The notes under the pieces are model-generated. The model had not been told where the DNA came from. It was given only the letters and a program-made list of their open reading frames with translations, and made no database searches. Below, piece after piece: positions 38,129 to 47,916 of a DNA stretch of 64,000 nt (within the stretch, counting starts at the first letter, position 1; each line of letters starts with the position of its first letter). The DNA is from Oxalobacteraceae bacterium (GTDB lineage Bacteria; Pseudomonadota; Gammaproteobacteria; Burkholderiales; Burkholderiaceae_D). The position numbers and the translations under genes are program-made. The stretch is from the NCBI GenBank assembly GCA_021299035.1, contig JAJTGD010000006.1, positions 1 through 64,000 of the forward strand. Direction: 5' to 3'.

Positions 38129-40816
38129 ATGGATATGAGCGCACCCGAGCATTTACTTCGACAAACCGACACGGATACCCAGGAGACCAACGAGTGGGTC
38201 GAGGCGCTGACCTCGGTGATCGCCACCGCCGGCCCAGAGCGTGCGCGCTTCCTGTTATCGCAACTGGCCTCGTCGGCGCGCGCTGCTGGCTTGAATTGGC
38301 GTGACGCCCGCATCACGCCGTACATCAACACGATTCGCCCGCAGGATGAACCGCCCTATCCCGGCGGCGCCGATGCCATTGCGATCGAAGAACGACTTGC
38401 TGGCATCCTGCGTTGGAATGCGTTGGCGATGGTAGTCCGTGCCAACCGGGCTTATGGTGAGCTCGGTGGGCATATCGCAAGCTATGCCTCAGCCGCAGAT
38501 TTGTTCGAGGTTGGTTATAACCATTTCTTCCGCGCACGCAGTGCAGACTTTGCCGGTGATCTGATCTACTTTCAGCCGCACTCTGCACCGGGGATCTACG
38601 CGCGCGCCTATCTCGAGGGTCGACTCGACGACAATAATCTTGCGCACTATCGCCAAGAGATCACGGCACACGCAAAAGAAATTCAGGGTCTGTCGTCTTA
38701 TCCGCACCCCTGGTTGATGCCGGAGTTTTGGCAGTTCCCCACCGGATCAATGGGCATTGGCCCGATCAGCGCCATTTATCAGGCGCGCTTCATGCGCTAC
38801 CTCGAGCATCGCGGCTTGCTGACCACCCAAGAACGCAAAGTGTGGGGCGTGTTCGGTGACGGCGAGATGGACGAGCCCGAATCACTTGCCGCGCTGTCAC
38901 TCGCCGCGCGCGAAAAACTCGACAACCTGGTATTCGTCATCAACTGTAATTTGCAACGTCTTGATGGCCCGGTGCGCGGCAACGGTCATATCGTCGATGA
39001 GCTGGAAACCTTGTTTGGCGGCGCTGGCTGGCATGTCATCAAACTACTGTGGGGATCAGATTGGGACCCGCTATTCGCACGCGATACCCATGGCGAACTC
39101 GCCGATGCGCTGAGCTGTACTGTTGACGGTCAGCTACAGACCTTCGCAGCGAATGATGGCGCATTTAACCGTGAGCATTTTTTCGGTCAGTCGCCCGGAC
39201 TCAAAGCACTCGGTGATCTGCTAACCGATGAAGAGATTGATCGCCTGAAGCGCGGTGGCCACGATCTGAAAAAAATCTATGCCGCTTATCACGCCGCTAC
39301 CCATCAGCAGGGTCGTCCCGTCGTGATCCTTGCCCAGACCAAGAAAGGCTTCGGTATGGGTAAAGCGGGTCAAGGGCGCATGACCACCCATCAACAGAAA
39401 AAGCTTGAACTGGATGACCTGATCGAATTCCGCGATCGCTTTCAGTTACCCCTCAACGATACCCAAGTTGAGCATCTTGAGTTCTACCGACCACCGGCCG
39501 ATAGCGCAGAGATGAAACACCTGCACGAGCGCCGCGCTGCCCTTGGCGGCTTTATACCGCAGCGAATCGCCGGCAGTACGACGGTGCCGGTACCGGCCAT
39601 GGAAAGCTATGCTGCTTTTGCGCTGGACGCCGATAACAAAGAGATGTCCAGCACCATGGCCCTGGTCAGGATGATGGGCGGGCTACTGAAAGACGCTCAA
39701 CTCGGCAAGCATGTGGTACCCATCGTCGCCGATGAAGCGCGTACCTTCGGTATGGCGAATCTGTTCCGTCAGGTTGGTATCTACTCGGCGCAGGGCCAGC
39801 TTTATCAGCCTGAGGATATTGGCTCGATCCTTTACTATCGCGAAGCGAAAGACGGTCAGATTCTCGAGGAGGGCATTTCCGAAGCCGGAGCAATTTCTTC
39901 ATGGACTGCCGCCGCTACCAGCTATGCCGTGCATGGTCTGCCGATGATGCCGTTCTATATCTATTACTCCATGTTTGGGTTTCAGCGCATCGGCGATTTG
40001 ATTTGGGCTGCGGCCGACCAGCGCGCGCGTGGCTTCTTGATCGGTGCGACTTCCGGTCGTACAACACTTGGCGGTGAGGGACTGCAGCATCAAGACGGCA
40101 GCAGCCATCTAATCGCCGCCACCATCCCGAATTGTGTTGCCTATGATCCTGCCTATGCCTACGAACTCGCCGTGATTGTCGACGACGGCATGCGCCGTAT
40201 GTTGGCGCAGCAAGAAGATGTTTTTTATTACATCACCGTCACCAATGAAAATGAGGCGCAACCCAGCCTGCCGCCGGACGCACGCGAGGGCATCTTGCGT
40301 GGACTCCATCGGATTAAGCAATGCGACAACGCCAAGCTGCGTCTGCTCGGGGCAGGCCCGTTGTTAAAAGAGGCCATCGCTGCTTCGACCATCTTGCATG
40401 AACAATTCGGCATTGAAGCCGACGTGTGGAGTGTGACCAGTTTCTCTGAGCTCGCACGCGATGGCATGGCCAACGAGCGCGCGCGTCGCTTGCGACACGC
40501 CGATACCCTGCCCTGGATCACGCAACAGCTTGGTGACACCGATGTGCCCGTCATCGCGGTATCCGACTATGTACGTGCGGTTGCGGAGAGCGTTCGCGCA
40601 TTCGTACCGGCACCTTATGTCACGCTCGGCACCGACGGTTTTGGTCGTAGCGATACGCGCGCTGCACTGCGTGATTTCTTCGAGGTCGACGCGCGCTGGA
40701 TCAGCTATGTTGCGCTACACGAGTTGTACGCTGACAGCAAGACAGATGCCGAGTGGCGCGAGATTGCTACCCAGCTGGGGCTGGATATCGATAAGGCTAT
40801 GCCGAGCACCGCTTGA
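38129..40816 (+). CDS. AceE-like homodimeric 2-oxoacid dehydrogenase E1
   Basis: Thiamine-diphosphate enzyme of the homodimeric pyruvate dehydrogenase E1 family, 895 residues. The TPP motif is GDGEMDEPESLAALSLAARE ending at a conserved INCNLQRLDGPVRGN; also seen are DIGSILYYREAKDGQILEEG-type sequence and SGRTTLGGEGLQHQDG. No E2 (aceF) or E3 (lpd) gene is adjacent, unlike the usual aceEF-lpd operon, and a divergent Lrp-type gene precedes it. It could be a second pyruvate E1 or, by analogy with MdeB, an E1 acting on 2-oxobutyrate from methionine or threonine breakdown. ATGs at 38129 and 38135 are both possible. Confidence 0.9.
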   Translation: MDMSAPEHLLRQTDTDTQETNEWVEALTSVIATAGPERARFLLSQLASSARAAGLNWRDARITPYINTIRPQDEPPYPGGADAIAIEERLAGILRWNALAMVVRANRAYGELGGHIASYASAADLFEVGYNHFFRARSADFAGDLIYFQPHSAPGIYARAYLEGRLDDNNLAHYRQEITAHAKEIQGLSSYPHPWLMPEFWQFPTGSMGIGPISAIYQARFMRYLEHRGLLTTQERKVWGVFGDGEMDEPESLAALSLAAREKLDNLVFVINCNLQRLDGPVRGNGHIVDELETLFGGAGWHVIKLLWGSDWDPLFARDTHGELADALSCTVDGQLQTFAANDGAFNREHFFGQSPGLKALGDLLTDEEIDRLKRGGHDLKKIYAAYHAATHQQGRPVVILAQTKKGFGMGKAGQGRMTTHQQKKLELDDLIEFRDRFQLPLNDTQVEHLEFYRPPADSAEMKHLHERRAALGGFIPQRIAGSTTVPVPAMESYAAFALDADNKEMSSTMALVRMMGGLLKDAQLGKHVVPIVADEARTFGMANLFRQVGIYSAQGQLYQPEDIGSILYYREAKDGQILEEGISEAGAISSWTAAATSYAVHGLPMMPFYIYYSMFGFQRIGDLIWAAADQRARGFLIGATSGRTTLGGEGLQHQDGSSHLIAATIPNCVAYDPAYAYELAVIVDDGMRRMLAQQEDVFYYITVTNENEAQPSLPPDAREGILRGLHRIKQCDNAKLRLLGAGPLLKEAIAASTILHEQFGIEADVWSVTSFSELARDGMANERARRLRHADTLPWITQQLGDTDVPVIAVSDYVRAVAESVRAFVPAPYVTLGTDGFGRSDTRAALRDFFEVDARWISYVALHELYADSKTDAEWREIATQLGLDIDKAMPSTA

Positions 40817-40884
40817 TGCGGCCACCTCTAAAGGAATCGATTCGGCGTATCAGGAGATTTTTGTTAGAGAGGTAAAGATTAACC

Positions 40885-40915
40885 AGTCATGCCGGCGAAA
40901 GCCGGCATCCCGTCG
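40885..40915. repeat. REP-like element, single copy
   Basis: GTCATGCCGGCGAAAGCCGGCAT, a variant with core ATGCCGGC-gaaa-GCCGGCAT, in the convergent gap between the aceE-like gene and the CoA-transferase. Confidence 0.7.
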
Positions 40916-40974
40916 TTTAACTTTGCAGGACTCTGGCCTTCGCCAGCGTTCTAGAAATACTGCGTGCTGCCTTG

Positions 40975-42153
40975 TCAAATTGCGCCCGCGGATTTCAGCG
41001 CAGCGATCTGTTCATCATCATAGCCAATCCCACGCAGAATATCCGTTGTATGCTGACCAAGCGCAGGTATGGCATCCATGCGCGGATCCCAGGCACTGCC
41101 TGACCCCGGTGGTTTCAATGCGGGTACCTTGCCAGTCGGCGTCATCACCTCTACCCATCGCTCGCGCGCACGCAGCTGCGCGTGTTGCCACAGACCGGGC
41201 ATATCGTTCAGCATCGCATTCGCTATCTGTGCATCATCCAGCCGCTGCACCACTTGCTCGGCACTGAGCGTACTAAACACCTCACAGATCAATGCGTAGA
41301 GCTCACGCCGAGCCGCGCTGCGCAGTGCAGTGGAGGCAAACCGTGGATCTTTCGCCAACGCGGGTTGTAGCAACACTTTGTCGCAAAACTGCGCCCACTC
41401 GCGCTCGTTCTGCAAGCCCAGCATCACAATCTTGCCGTCACCCGCAGGGAACGGACCGTAGGGGTAGATAGTGGCATGCGAAGCACCAGCACGCGCAGGC
41501 GCAGGCGCGCCCTGGTAGGCGTAATACATGGGGAAACTCATCCACTCGGCCATACTCTCAAGCATGGAGATATCGATCGCGCAGCCGCGGCCGGTTCGGC
41601 CCCGTTGAATCAGTGCCGCGAGGATATTAGTGTAGGCATACATGCCGGCGGCGATATCGGCGATTGATACACCAGCCTTGGTCGGCTCATCGGCGGTGCC
41701 AGTCACCGATAAAAACCCCGACTCGCTTTGGATCAGCAAGTCATAGGCTTTTTTGTCGCGATACGGCCCGTCGACGCCATATCCCGAAATATCGCATACG
41801 ATTAATTGCGGGTACTTGGACGATAGCGCTTCATAGGACAAGCCCAAACGCGCCGCGGCACCGGGTGCAAGATTTTGCACCAGCACATCAACACCGTCGA
41901 GTAGTTGCTCCAGCACCTCGCGCGCGGCGGACTGCTTGATATCCAGCGTAATGCTCTCTTTAGAGCGATTAGTCCAGACGAAGTGTGATGCCAAGCCATT
42001 GACGCGGTCATCGTAGTCGCGCGCAAAGTCACCGACGCCTGGGCGTTCGACCTTGATGACGCGCGCACCAAGGTCCGCGAGTTGACGGGTGCAAAACGGC
42101 GCTGCAATCGCATGCTCCAGAGTGAGTACAGTGATGCCATCGAGTGGTCGCAT
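40975..42153 (-). CDS. CaiB/BaiF family III CoA-transferase
   Basis: Transfers CoA between carboxylates, 392 residues, substrate unknown. Family features: EHAIAAPFCTRQLADLGARV, VIKVERPGVGDFARDYD, ITLDIKQ and the catalytic Asp in KKAYDLLIQSESGFLSVTG, then GVSIADIAAGMYAYTNILAAL. Unlike the protein at 21651, it has the transferase-type YDLLIQ motif and not the racemase His-Asp pair. The sequence is closer in style to dicarboxylate (citramalate, malate or itaconate) transferases than to formyl-CoA transferase. No partner lyase is adjacent. Confidence 0.87.
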   Translation of the reverse strand: MRPLDGITVLTLEHAIAAPFCTRQLADLGARVIKVERPGVGDFARDYDDRVNGLASHFVWTNRSKESITLDIKQSAAREVLEQLLDGVDVLVQNLAPGAAARLGLSYEALSSKYPQLIVCDISGYGVDGPYRDKKAYDLLIQSESGFLSVTGTADEPTKAGVSIADIAAGMYAYTNILAALIQRGRTGRGCAIDISMLESMAEWMSFPMYYAYQGAPAPARAGASHATIYPYGPFPAGDGKIVMLGLQNEREWAQFCDKVLLQPALAKDPRFASTALRSAARRELYALICEVFSTLSAEQVVQRLDDAQIANAMLNDMPGLWQHAQLRARERWVEVMTPTGKVPALKPPGSGSAWDPRMDAIPALGQHTTDILRGIGYDDEQIAALKSAGAI

Positions 42154-42709
42154 ATGGTCTCTTCCTACATGGCGTGCTTCAACATGGGGACAAGGGACGG
42201 CAGGCGGAGACTCTACGAACCTCTGCGATGTTCACCACGCCTAACCGTAAAAGCATTTACACCGAGATCGGCCGTAAAGGCGATCTCACAGCGTCCAAAT
42301 ATTTCCCAGAATTATCCCACGGCAACAACCGACGCCCCACCCGCTGGATTCGGCGAGCGCAATCGATCATCAAGTCCTGCGACCGGGCAGCGCGTCTATA
42401 ATCGCGTCTTTCGCTCCCCACGCCCCGCGCTGGCATGCTGCTTTAAACGCTCTTCTCCCATGTCCCGACTCCAGCCAGATACCCCACTCGCGCTGTGCAT
42501 TCTTCCGGCATCGACGCCGGCCTGTGTGGCGAATGTATCTATCAAACCTAATCTAACCGGTCTCCTGTCCCACGCAGCATTGTCGACAGCAGCCCCGTCT
42601 GCGCCCCAGCGTGCCGCTGGTCTGCTCGGCTTGAACGACGATCGGTGGTCCGACGTGGGCACAGGGTCGCCGAACATCGGTAGCTATTTGACGGAACCAG
42701 GATCTCAAC
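42154..42709. other. Long gap upstream of kup with hairpin, -10 box and leader ORF
   Basis: Contains an inverted repeat GAGATCG-N10-CGATCTC (42264-42287), a perfect TATAAT at 42397-42402 without a good -35, and an ATG-started frame at 42460-42723 overlapping the kup start. The codon content of the frame is Pro/Ala/Ser-rich and not convincing. The rest shows nothing recognisable. Confidence 0.45.
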
Positions 42710-42723
42710 GTGTCAATCAGTAA
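42460..42723 (+). CDS. Possible 87-aa leader ORF overlapping kup
   Basis: An open frame from the ATG at 42460, inside the predicted 300-base leader of kup, ends 14 bases inside kup. The peptide ([20 protein letters not shown] and so on) has no recognised domain and no strong ribosome site. It may be chance in GC-rich DNA; the overlap would permit translational coupling. Confidence 0.2.
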   Translation: MSRLQPDTPLALCILPASTPACVANVSIKPNLTGLLSHAALSTAAPSAPQRAAGLLGLNDDRWSDVGTGSPNIGSYLTEPGSQRVNQ

Positions 42724-44650
42724 CCCGGAGTTTTCGAAATCGTCGGTCATGCGCCCAGTCTCTGTGACTGGCCAGGGTGTTTACCATCACGCACCGGCCC
42801 CAGCCTTGGTATTGGCGGCTGTCGGCGTCGTGTTCGGCGACATCGGTACCAGCCCACTGTACGCACTGAAAGAATGCTTTAGCGCTGAGCACGGCATTCC
42901 CTATTCGACCGACGCCGTACTAGGTATCTTGTCGATGATTTTCTGGGCCTTGCTGATGGTGGTCACGGTGAAATACGTGATCTTCGTGCTGCGCGCTGAT
43001 AATGATGGTGAAGGTGGCGTTCTGTCATTAATGGCACTGGCGCTGCGCTCCTCAAAAAGTGAGCGTTGGCAGTACCGCTTTTTACTCATGCTCGGTGCGC
43101 TGGGTGCTTGCATGCTGCTCGGTGAATCGGTGATCACGCCGGCCATCTCCGTGCTGTCAGCGGTAGAAGGGTTGGAAGTGGTCAACCCCGGCATGAAGCG
43201 CTACGTGATTCCGATCACGCTGGTCATTATCATCGCGCTGTTCACGATACAACGTTATGGCACCGCTGCGGTCGGCCGACTGTTTGGCCCGATCATGTTG
43301 GTGTGGTTTTCAACATTGGCGGTATTTGGTGTCATGAGCGTGATGCAGAACCCCACGATTCTGTATGCCGTCAATCCTGCGTACGCTGTTGCCTTCGTGT
43401 CTGAGCATACCCTACAAGCCTACATCGTAATGGGCTCTGTGGTGCTGGTGGTGACGGGCGTAGAAGCCCTCTACCTCGACATGGGCCACTTCGGACGCAA
43501 GCCGGTGCGTCTGGCGTGGCTACTGATCGCGCTACCCGCGCTGATGATCAATTATTTTGGCCAAGGCGCGCTGATGTTGGTAGATCCTTCTGCTGCAGAA
43601 AACCCGTTCTTCATGATGCTGCCGGAATGGGCACTATGGCCCATGATTGGCTTGGCCACAGTCGCTACCGTGATCGCCTCGCAAGCAGTGATCTCTGGCG
43701 CATTTTCGCTGGCGAACCAAGGCATTTTGCTGGGCTTCCTGCCACGTATGCAGATTTTGCATACGTCGGAAACCGAGCGCGGGCAAATCTACATGCCGAT
43801 GGTGAACTGGTTGCTGTTGGTACTGGTGATCTTCACGGTTATCCAATTCCGAGAATCGGGCAATCTAGCGGCTGCCTACGGTATTTCGGTCACGACGACG
43901 ATGCTGATCACCACTTCTTTGCTGGCAGTGGTGATGTATAACGAGTGGAAGATAAAGCCCGTGTTTGTCATCCTCCTGTCGGTGATGTTCTTTGTGCTGG
44001 ATTTCTCTTTTTGGACCGCGAACCTGATCAAAGTAAAAGATGGTGGCTGGTACCCGATGCTGCTGGGCGCCATCTGCTTTGTGATGCTGACCACTTGGTA
44101 TAAAGGTCGCAGATTATTACGAGAGCGCGTCGTCGATGATTCGATCCGCTTGGCTGATTTTGTGCAAGCTTTGTTAGCACATCCGCCGCACCGGGTAGAA
44201 GGTACTTCCGTATTCCTCACGGCGCATATTGATTTTGTACCGGTCGCACTTCTGCACAATCTCAAGCACAACCGGGTGCTGCATAAGCGGGTGGTATTTC
44301 TCAAGCTATCGATTTGGGATATCCCGTATGTCCGGGACGAAGAAAAAATCAACGTAGTCGAGCTCGGTAGCGAATGCTATGTTGTGCGCGCCGTACATGG
44401 TTTCAAGGAAACGCCAGATATCAACCACGTGCTAGCGCTGCTTGAACAGCAACACGGCCTGACACTTGAACTCGCTGATACCTCTTTCTTCCTGGCGCGC
44501 GACACCGTCGTACCGAGCAATCTACCCGGCATGGCCCTGTGGCGGGAAAGGCTGTTTGGCTGGATGATGCAGAATGCGGCGAAGCCCTCCGACTTTTTCA
44601 GGATTCCACCGAATCGTGTGGTGGAGCTCGGGACCAAGATCGAGATTTAA
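42710..44650 (+). CDS. kup: Low-affinity potassium transport protein Kup
   Basis: Potassium uptake permease of the inner membrane. The 646-residue protein has about 12 membrane segments in the first 440 residues and a cytoplasmic C-terminal domain. Signature sequences are [50 protein letters not shown] and [10 protein letters not shown]. The start is GTG at 42710; an ATG at 42749 is also in frame but would trim the tail only slightly. It is a single-gene unit after a long leader, and ends before a REP-like pair. Confidence 0.95.
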   Translation: MSISNPEFSKSSVMRPVSVTGQGVYHHAPAPALVLAAVGVVFGDIGTSPLYALKECFSAEHGIPYSTDAVLGILSMIFWALLMVVTVKYVIFVLRADNDGEGGVLSLMALALRSSKSERWQYRFLLMLGALGACMLLGESVITPAISVLSAVEGLEVVNPGMKRYVIPITLVIIIALFTIQRYGTAAVGRLFGPIMLVWFSTLAVFGVMSVMQNPTILYAVNPAYAVAFVSEHTLQAYIVMGSVVLVVTGVEALYLDMGHFGRKPVRLAWLLIALPALMINYFGQGALMLVDPSAAENPFFMMLPEWALWPMIGLATVATVIASQAVISGAFSLANQGILLGFLPRMQILHTSETERGQIYMPMVNWLLLVLVIFTVIQFRESGNLAAAYGISVTTTMLITTSLLAVVMYNEWKIKPVFVILLSVMFFVLDFSFWTANLIKVKDGGWYPMLLGAICFVMLTTWYKGRRLLRERVVDDSIRLADFVQALLAHPPHRVEGTSVFLTAHIDFVPVALLHNLKHNRVLHKRVVFLKLSIWDIPYVRDEEKINVVELGSECYVVRAVHGFKETPDINHVLALLEQQHGLTLELADTSFFLARDTVVPSNLPGMALWRERLFGWMMQNAAKPSDFFRIPPNRVVELGTKIEI

Positions 44651-44664
44651 CGGCTTGTACCGAA

Positions 44665-44816
44665 TGTATCCCGGCCTGCGCCGGGATGACGGTTCGATGG
44701 ATGACGCAATTTACATCGTCAGCCTAGTGCAGGTCGGGATCCTTCGCCTTTGTGGCTGCTGCTTTTATACAGCGATACACTTTAAATCGTCATCCCGGCG
44801 TAGGCCGGGATCCAGT
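44665..44816. repeat. REP-like inverted pair between kup and gltL
   Basis: Copies at 44665-44692 (reverse; ATCCCGGC-ctgc-GCCGGGAT, perfect stem) and 44788-44816 (forward) face each other across about 95 bases in the convergent gap. Confidence 0.8.
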
Positions 44817-44864
44817 CTCAGATAAAGCGCGTATTAGCCCTTTAGCCAGGTGTGAAGTACGCTT

Positions 44865-45599
44865 TCAATGCGCTAATACTCTCGCCAGAAATTCCTGCGC
44901 GCGCGGCACACGCGCCGCTGTGTCGCCGAAAAATTCAGCACTCGCGCAATCTTCCAGAATACGTCCCTGATCCATAAAAACTACCCGATCCGCCACACGC
45001 CTGGCAAAACCCATCTCGTGCGTGACACACATCATGGTCATGCCGTCATTCGCGAGCTGCACCATCACGCCCAACACCTCACCCACCATTTCAGGATCTA
45101 GCGCCGATGTCGGTTCATCGAACAGCATGACCACCGGATCCATGGCTAGTGCGCGCGCGATCGCGACCCGCTGCTGCTGCCCGCCGGATAGTTGCGAAGG
45201 ATGCTTGTCTCGCTGAGCAGAAAGACCGACGCGATCAAGTAGCGTCGCACCGCGCGCCAATGCGTCAGGTAGGGCGCGGCCCAATACCTGTACCTGTGCC
45301 AGCGTCAGGTTTTCCATTACCGATAAATGTGGGAACAACTCGAAATGCTGAAACACCATACCCACCCGGGCCCGCAAGGCGGGTAAGTCGGTACGGGTAT
45401 CGTGTAGTGCAGCACCATCAACCAATAACTCACCTTGTTGAAAGGATTCCAGTGCATTGATGGTCTTGATCAGGGTTGATTTACCCGAGCCCGAGGGTCC
45501 ACACACCACCACCACCTCGCCCTTGTTGATTTGCAGCGAGCAATCATCCAGCACCTTGAAACTGCCGTACCACTTCGACAGATGATTCATCGTGATCAT
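44865..45599 (-). CDS. gltL: Glutamate/aspartate ABC transporter ATPase
   Basis: ATP-binding subunit of a polar amino acid importer. The 243-245 residue protein has Walker [10 protein letters not shown], signature [15 protein letters not shown], Walker [16 protein letters not shown] and the H-loop VTHEMGFA. The ATG at 45599 is one base after the gltK stop; an in-frame GTG at 45611 would overlap gltK. Last gene of ggt-gltIJKL. The family as a whole imports polar amino acids; glutamate is the likely substrate from context. Confidence 0.92.
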   Translation of the reverse strand: MITMNHLSKWYGSFKVLDDCSLQINKGEVVVVCGPSGSGKSTLIKTINALESFQQGELLVDGAALHDTRTDLPALRARVGMVFQHFELFPHLSVMENLTLAQVQVLGRALPDALARGATLLDRVGLSAQRDKHPSQLSGGQQQRVAIARALAMDPVVMLFDEPTSALDPEMVGEVLGVMVQLANDGMTMMCVTHEMGFARRVADRVVFMDQGRILEDCASAEFFGDTAARVPRAQEFLARVLAH

Positions 45600-45600
45600 G

Positions 45601-46260
45601 TCAGTCCCCACGTTGCAGCCGCGCGGTGAATCGCGACAGCGTCAAGCAAATTACAAAATACACCAGCGCCGCACCGATATAAGCCTCGATCGGTCGACCT
45701 AAAATTTTTCCGGCAACATCAAAACCCTTGAGCAAGTCATAGGCACCAATCGCATACACCAACGAGGTATCCTGAAAAAGTACGATCACCTGCGTCAGCA
45801 GTACCGGTAGCATGTTCTTGACAGCCTGTGGCAATACCACTAGGCGCATATTCTGCGCATAACTGAGCCCTAGTGCTGTACCTGCCTGTAGCTGCCCGCG
45901 TGGAATCGCTTGAATACCAGAGCGCACAATCTCACAGAAAAAAGCAGCCTCGAAGGCAATGAAGGTAATCATGGCAGATAGCTCGGCCCCAATCGGCCGA
46001 CCAAGTGCAAATGGCACCAACAGAAAGAACCATAAAATCACCATCACCAGCGGTATTGATCGCATGGTGTTGACATACGCCGCGGCTGGCCACATCAATA
46101 GCGGATTACCTGAGATACGCATCATCGCCAGCACAGTCCCAAGTACTATCCCACCGATGCTTGCGACGACGGTCAGCTGTACGCTGAACCACAAGCCCCC
46201 CAGCACATAGCGACCGATCAAATCCCAGCTGTAGAACGACAGATCAAGCGCCATGCTCAC
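45601..46260 (-). CDS. gltK: Glutamate/aspartate ABC transporter permease GltK
   Basis: Inner-membrane permease of the HisM/GltK type, 219 residues with about five membrane segments. The EAA loop, which contacts the ATPase, is [20 protein letters not shown] near residues 145-165. It forms a heterodimer with GltJ. Its start overlaps the gltJ stop as ATGA. Confidence 0.92.
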   Translation of the reverse strand: MSMALDLSFYSWDLIGRYVLGGLWFSVQLTVVASIGGIVLGTVLAMMRISGNPLLMWPAAAYVNTMRSIPLVMVILWFFLLVPFALGRPIGAELSAMITFIAFEAAFFCEIVRSGIQAIPRGQLQAGTALGLSYAQNMRLVVLPQAVKNMLPVLLTQVIVLFQDTSLVYAIGAYDLLKGFDVAGKILGRPIEAYIGAALVYFVICLTLSRFTARLQRGD

Positions 46261-47009
46261 GCTCCCTGCCTTGCCAGACTGCCCACGCCGGGTACCCGCA
46301 CCCGCGACTCGACGAGAGCCAGTACACGATTTACCGCGAATGCTGTCAGCGCATATAACAACGTGACCGCGAGATAGATCTCGATACCGCGCGCCGTCTC
46401 TTCCTGTGCCTGCATCGCGAACTGGGTCAACTCAGCCACTGCGACCACAAAGGCAACGGATGAATTCTTCACGATGCTCATCGCCTCGGAGGTGAGCGCG
46501 GGCATCATGATCCGCAATGCGACTGGCAGAATCACGCGCCGATAGACTTGCATATCACGCATGCCCAGTGCGCGCGCCGCATCACGCTGCCCGCGCGGCA
46601 AACTGTAGATGCCGGCCCTCACCTGCTCGGCGATTCGCGCAGAGGTAAACAAGCCCAGCGCAATCGATACCAGCAACCACGATGGCAAGCTTTTCAAGGC
46701 TGGTAGAAAAAACGGCGCCACGTGATACCAGAGAAATACCTGTACCAGCAGTGGAATGTCACGAAACAGCTCGACCCACGCTGCTGCCATACCGCTCAGC
46801 CAAGGACGCGCCGGCAAGCTACGCAAGCTACCGACCACAATACCGATGATGAGTGCGATCACAAAGCCGAGCAGCGCTACCGTCGCGGTCCAACCCCATG
46901 CCGATAGCAGCCATTGCAAATAGCTGAGTTCGCCGTTCTGGCCCAAGCAACCCGCTAGTTGCGCGTTGCCGGTGGTGCTGCGACAGAAAATCGACCAGTC
47001 CAAGCTCAC
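46257..47009 (-). CDS. gltJ: Glutamate/aspartate ABC transporter permease GltJ
   Basis: Second permease subunit, 250 residues. The N-terminal periplasmic segment (MSLDWSIFCRSTTGNAQLAG) precedes membrane segments such as WTATVALLGFVIALIIGIVVG. The EAA loop is ALGMRDMQVYRRVILPVALR. The fit to GltJ rather than a generic HisM-type permease rests on this N-terminal extension and on the order gltI-gltJ-gltK-gltL. Confidence 0.9.
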   Translation of the reverse strand: MSLDWSIFCRSTTGNAQLAGCLGQNGELSYLQWLLSAWGWTATVALLGFVIALIIGIVVGSLRSLPARPWLSGMAAAWVELFRDIPLLVQVFLWYHVAPFFLPALKSLPSWLLVSIALGLFTSARIAEQVRAGIYSLPRGQRDAARALGMRDMQVYRRVILPVALRIMMPALTSEAMSIVKNSSVAFVVAVAELTQFAMQAQEETARGIEIYLAVTLLYALTAFAVNRVLALVESRVRVPGVGSLARQGA

Positions 47010-47029
47010 GCCTTAAACTCCTCTTCTAC

Positions 47030-47914
47030 TCAGTTCGCGGGTTGGTCGGAGTGCTTACGCAGGTTATCGCGCAATGCTTCACTCATCGGTAGGTTCAGGC
47101 TACGTCCTCGCGGAGGTATTGGTGACAGAAACCACTTGGCGTAAATCTGCTCAAACTCACCCGAGCGCATCAAGTCGATGATGACGTCATCGACCACCCG
47201 CTTGAAGGCCGGATCATCCTTCCTCAGCATGCAGGCATACGCTTCCACTTGGGGTGGCGTACCCACCACCTGCCATTGACCCGGTTGTTTAGCATTCAAT
47301 ATCTGGCCATAGAGCAGGATATCGTCCATCGCAAATGCAACCGCTCGACCTGCATCGACGAGCAAAAATGAATCCACATGATCTTTGCCGGGCAGCAGCT
47401 GCATGTTCATGCCGCGCTCAAGATCCAACTTACGCAGCAGCTTCATCGTGGTGGTCCCGGTTGTCACCGCAACACGCTTACCCGCCAGATCATCAAACCC
47501 ATGGATACCCGCGTCCTTCTTCACCAAAAGTTTTGGGCCGGTATAAAAATAATTGATCGCAAAGGCGACGGTTTTGGCGCGGGCGGCAGTGTTACTGGTG
47601 GAGCCACACTCCAGATCGACCGTGCCATTCGCGATCAGCGGTATGCGGTTCTGCGAGGTGAGCGCCTGCCAGTTCACCTCGAGATCATTGCGGCCAGTCG
47701 CCCGCTTCAATGCAGGAATCACATGGGTGTAGATATCCACGCCAAAGCCGATAGGCTGACGTGGTCCGGCAAGATAGCTGAACGGTACCGATGATTCACG
47801 ATAGCCGAACGTGACGCGCCCGCTCCGGGTAATTTTTTCGAGTGTGTCGGCCAATACAAGACCGGAACCACCCGTCAGGATCAGTGCGAGCGCGAGAAGA
47901 CGATGTAGCGACAT
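47030..47914 (-). CDS. gltI: Glutamate/aspartate-binding periplasmic protein
   Basis: Solute-binding protein that hands substrate to GltJK. The 294-residue precursor has a Sec signal (LLALALILTGGSGLVLA, cleavage near ADT) and a type II binding fold with SGRVTFGYRESSVPFSY, GFGVDIYTHVIPAL, VDLECGSTSNTAAR and GTTTMKLLRKLDLERGMN. It begins two bases after the ggt stop, which ties amino acid release by GGT to uptake. Confidence 0.92.
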   Translation of the reverse strand: MSLHRLLALALILTGGSGLVLADTLEKITRSGRVTFGYRESSVPFSYLAGPRQPIGFGVDIYTHVIPALKRATGRNDLEVNWQALTSQNRIPLIANGTVDLECGSTSNTAARAKTVAFAINYFYTGPKLLVKKDAGIHGFDDLAGKRVAVTTGTTTMKLLRKLDLERGMNMQLLPGKDHVDSFLLVDAGRAVAFAMDDILLYGQILNAKQPGQWQVVGTPPQVEAYACMLRKDDPAFKRVVDDVIIDLMRSGEFEQIYAKWFLSPIPPRGRSLNLPMSEALRDNLRKHSDQPAN

Positions 47915-47916
47915 GC

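Noticed and set aside
40975-42153. Formyl-CoA transferase for oxalate breakdown
   Set aside because: The family III fold fits, but motifs are closer to dicarboxylate CoA-transferases and no oxalyl-CoA decarboxylase is present.
42082-42723. 213-residue frame upstream of kup as a full gene
   Set aside because: It begins inside the CoA-transferase on the other strand and shows no domain; only a possible 87-codon leader frame is kept, at low confidence.
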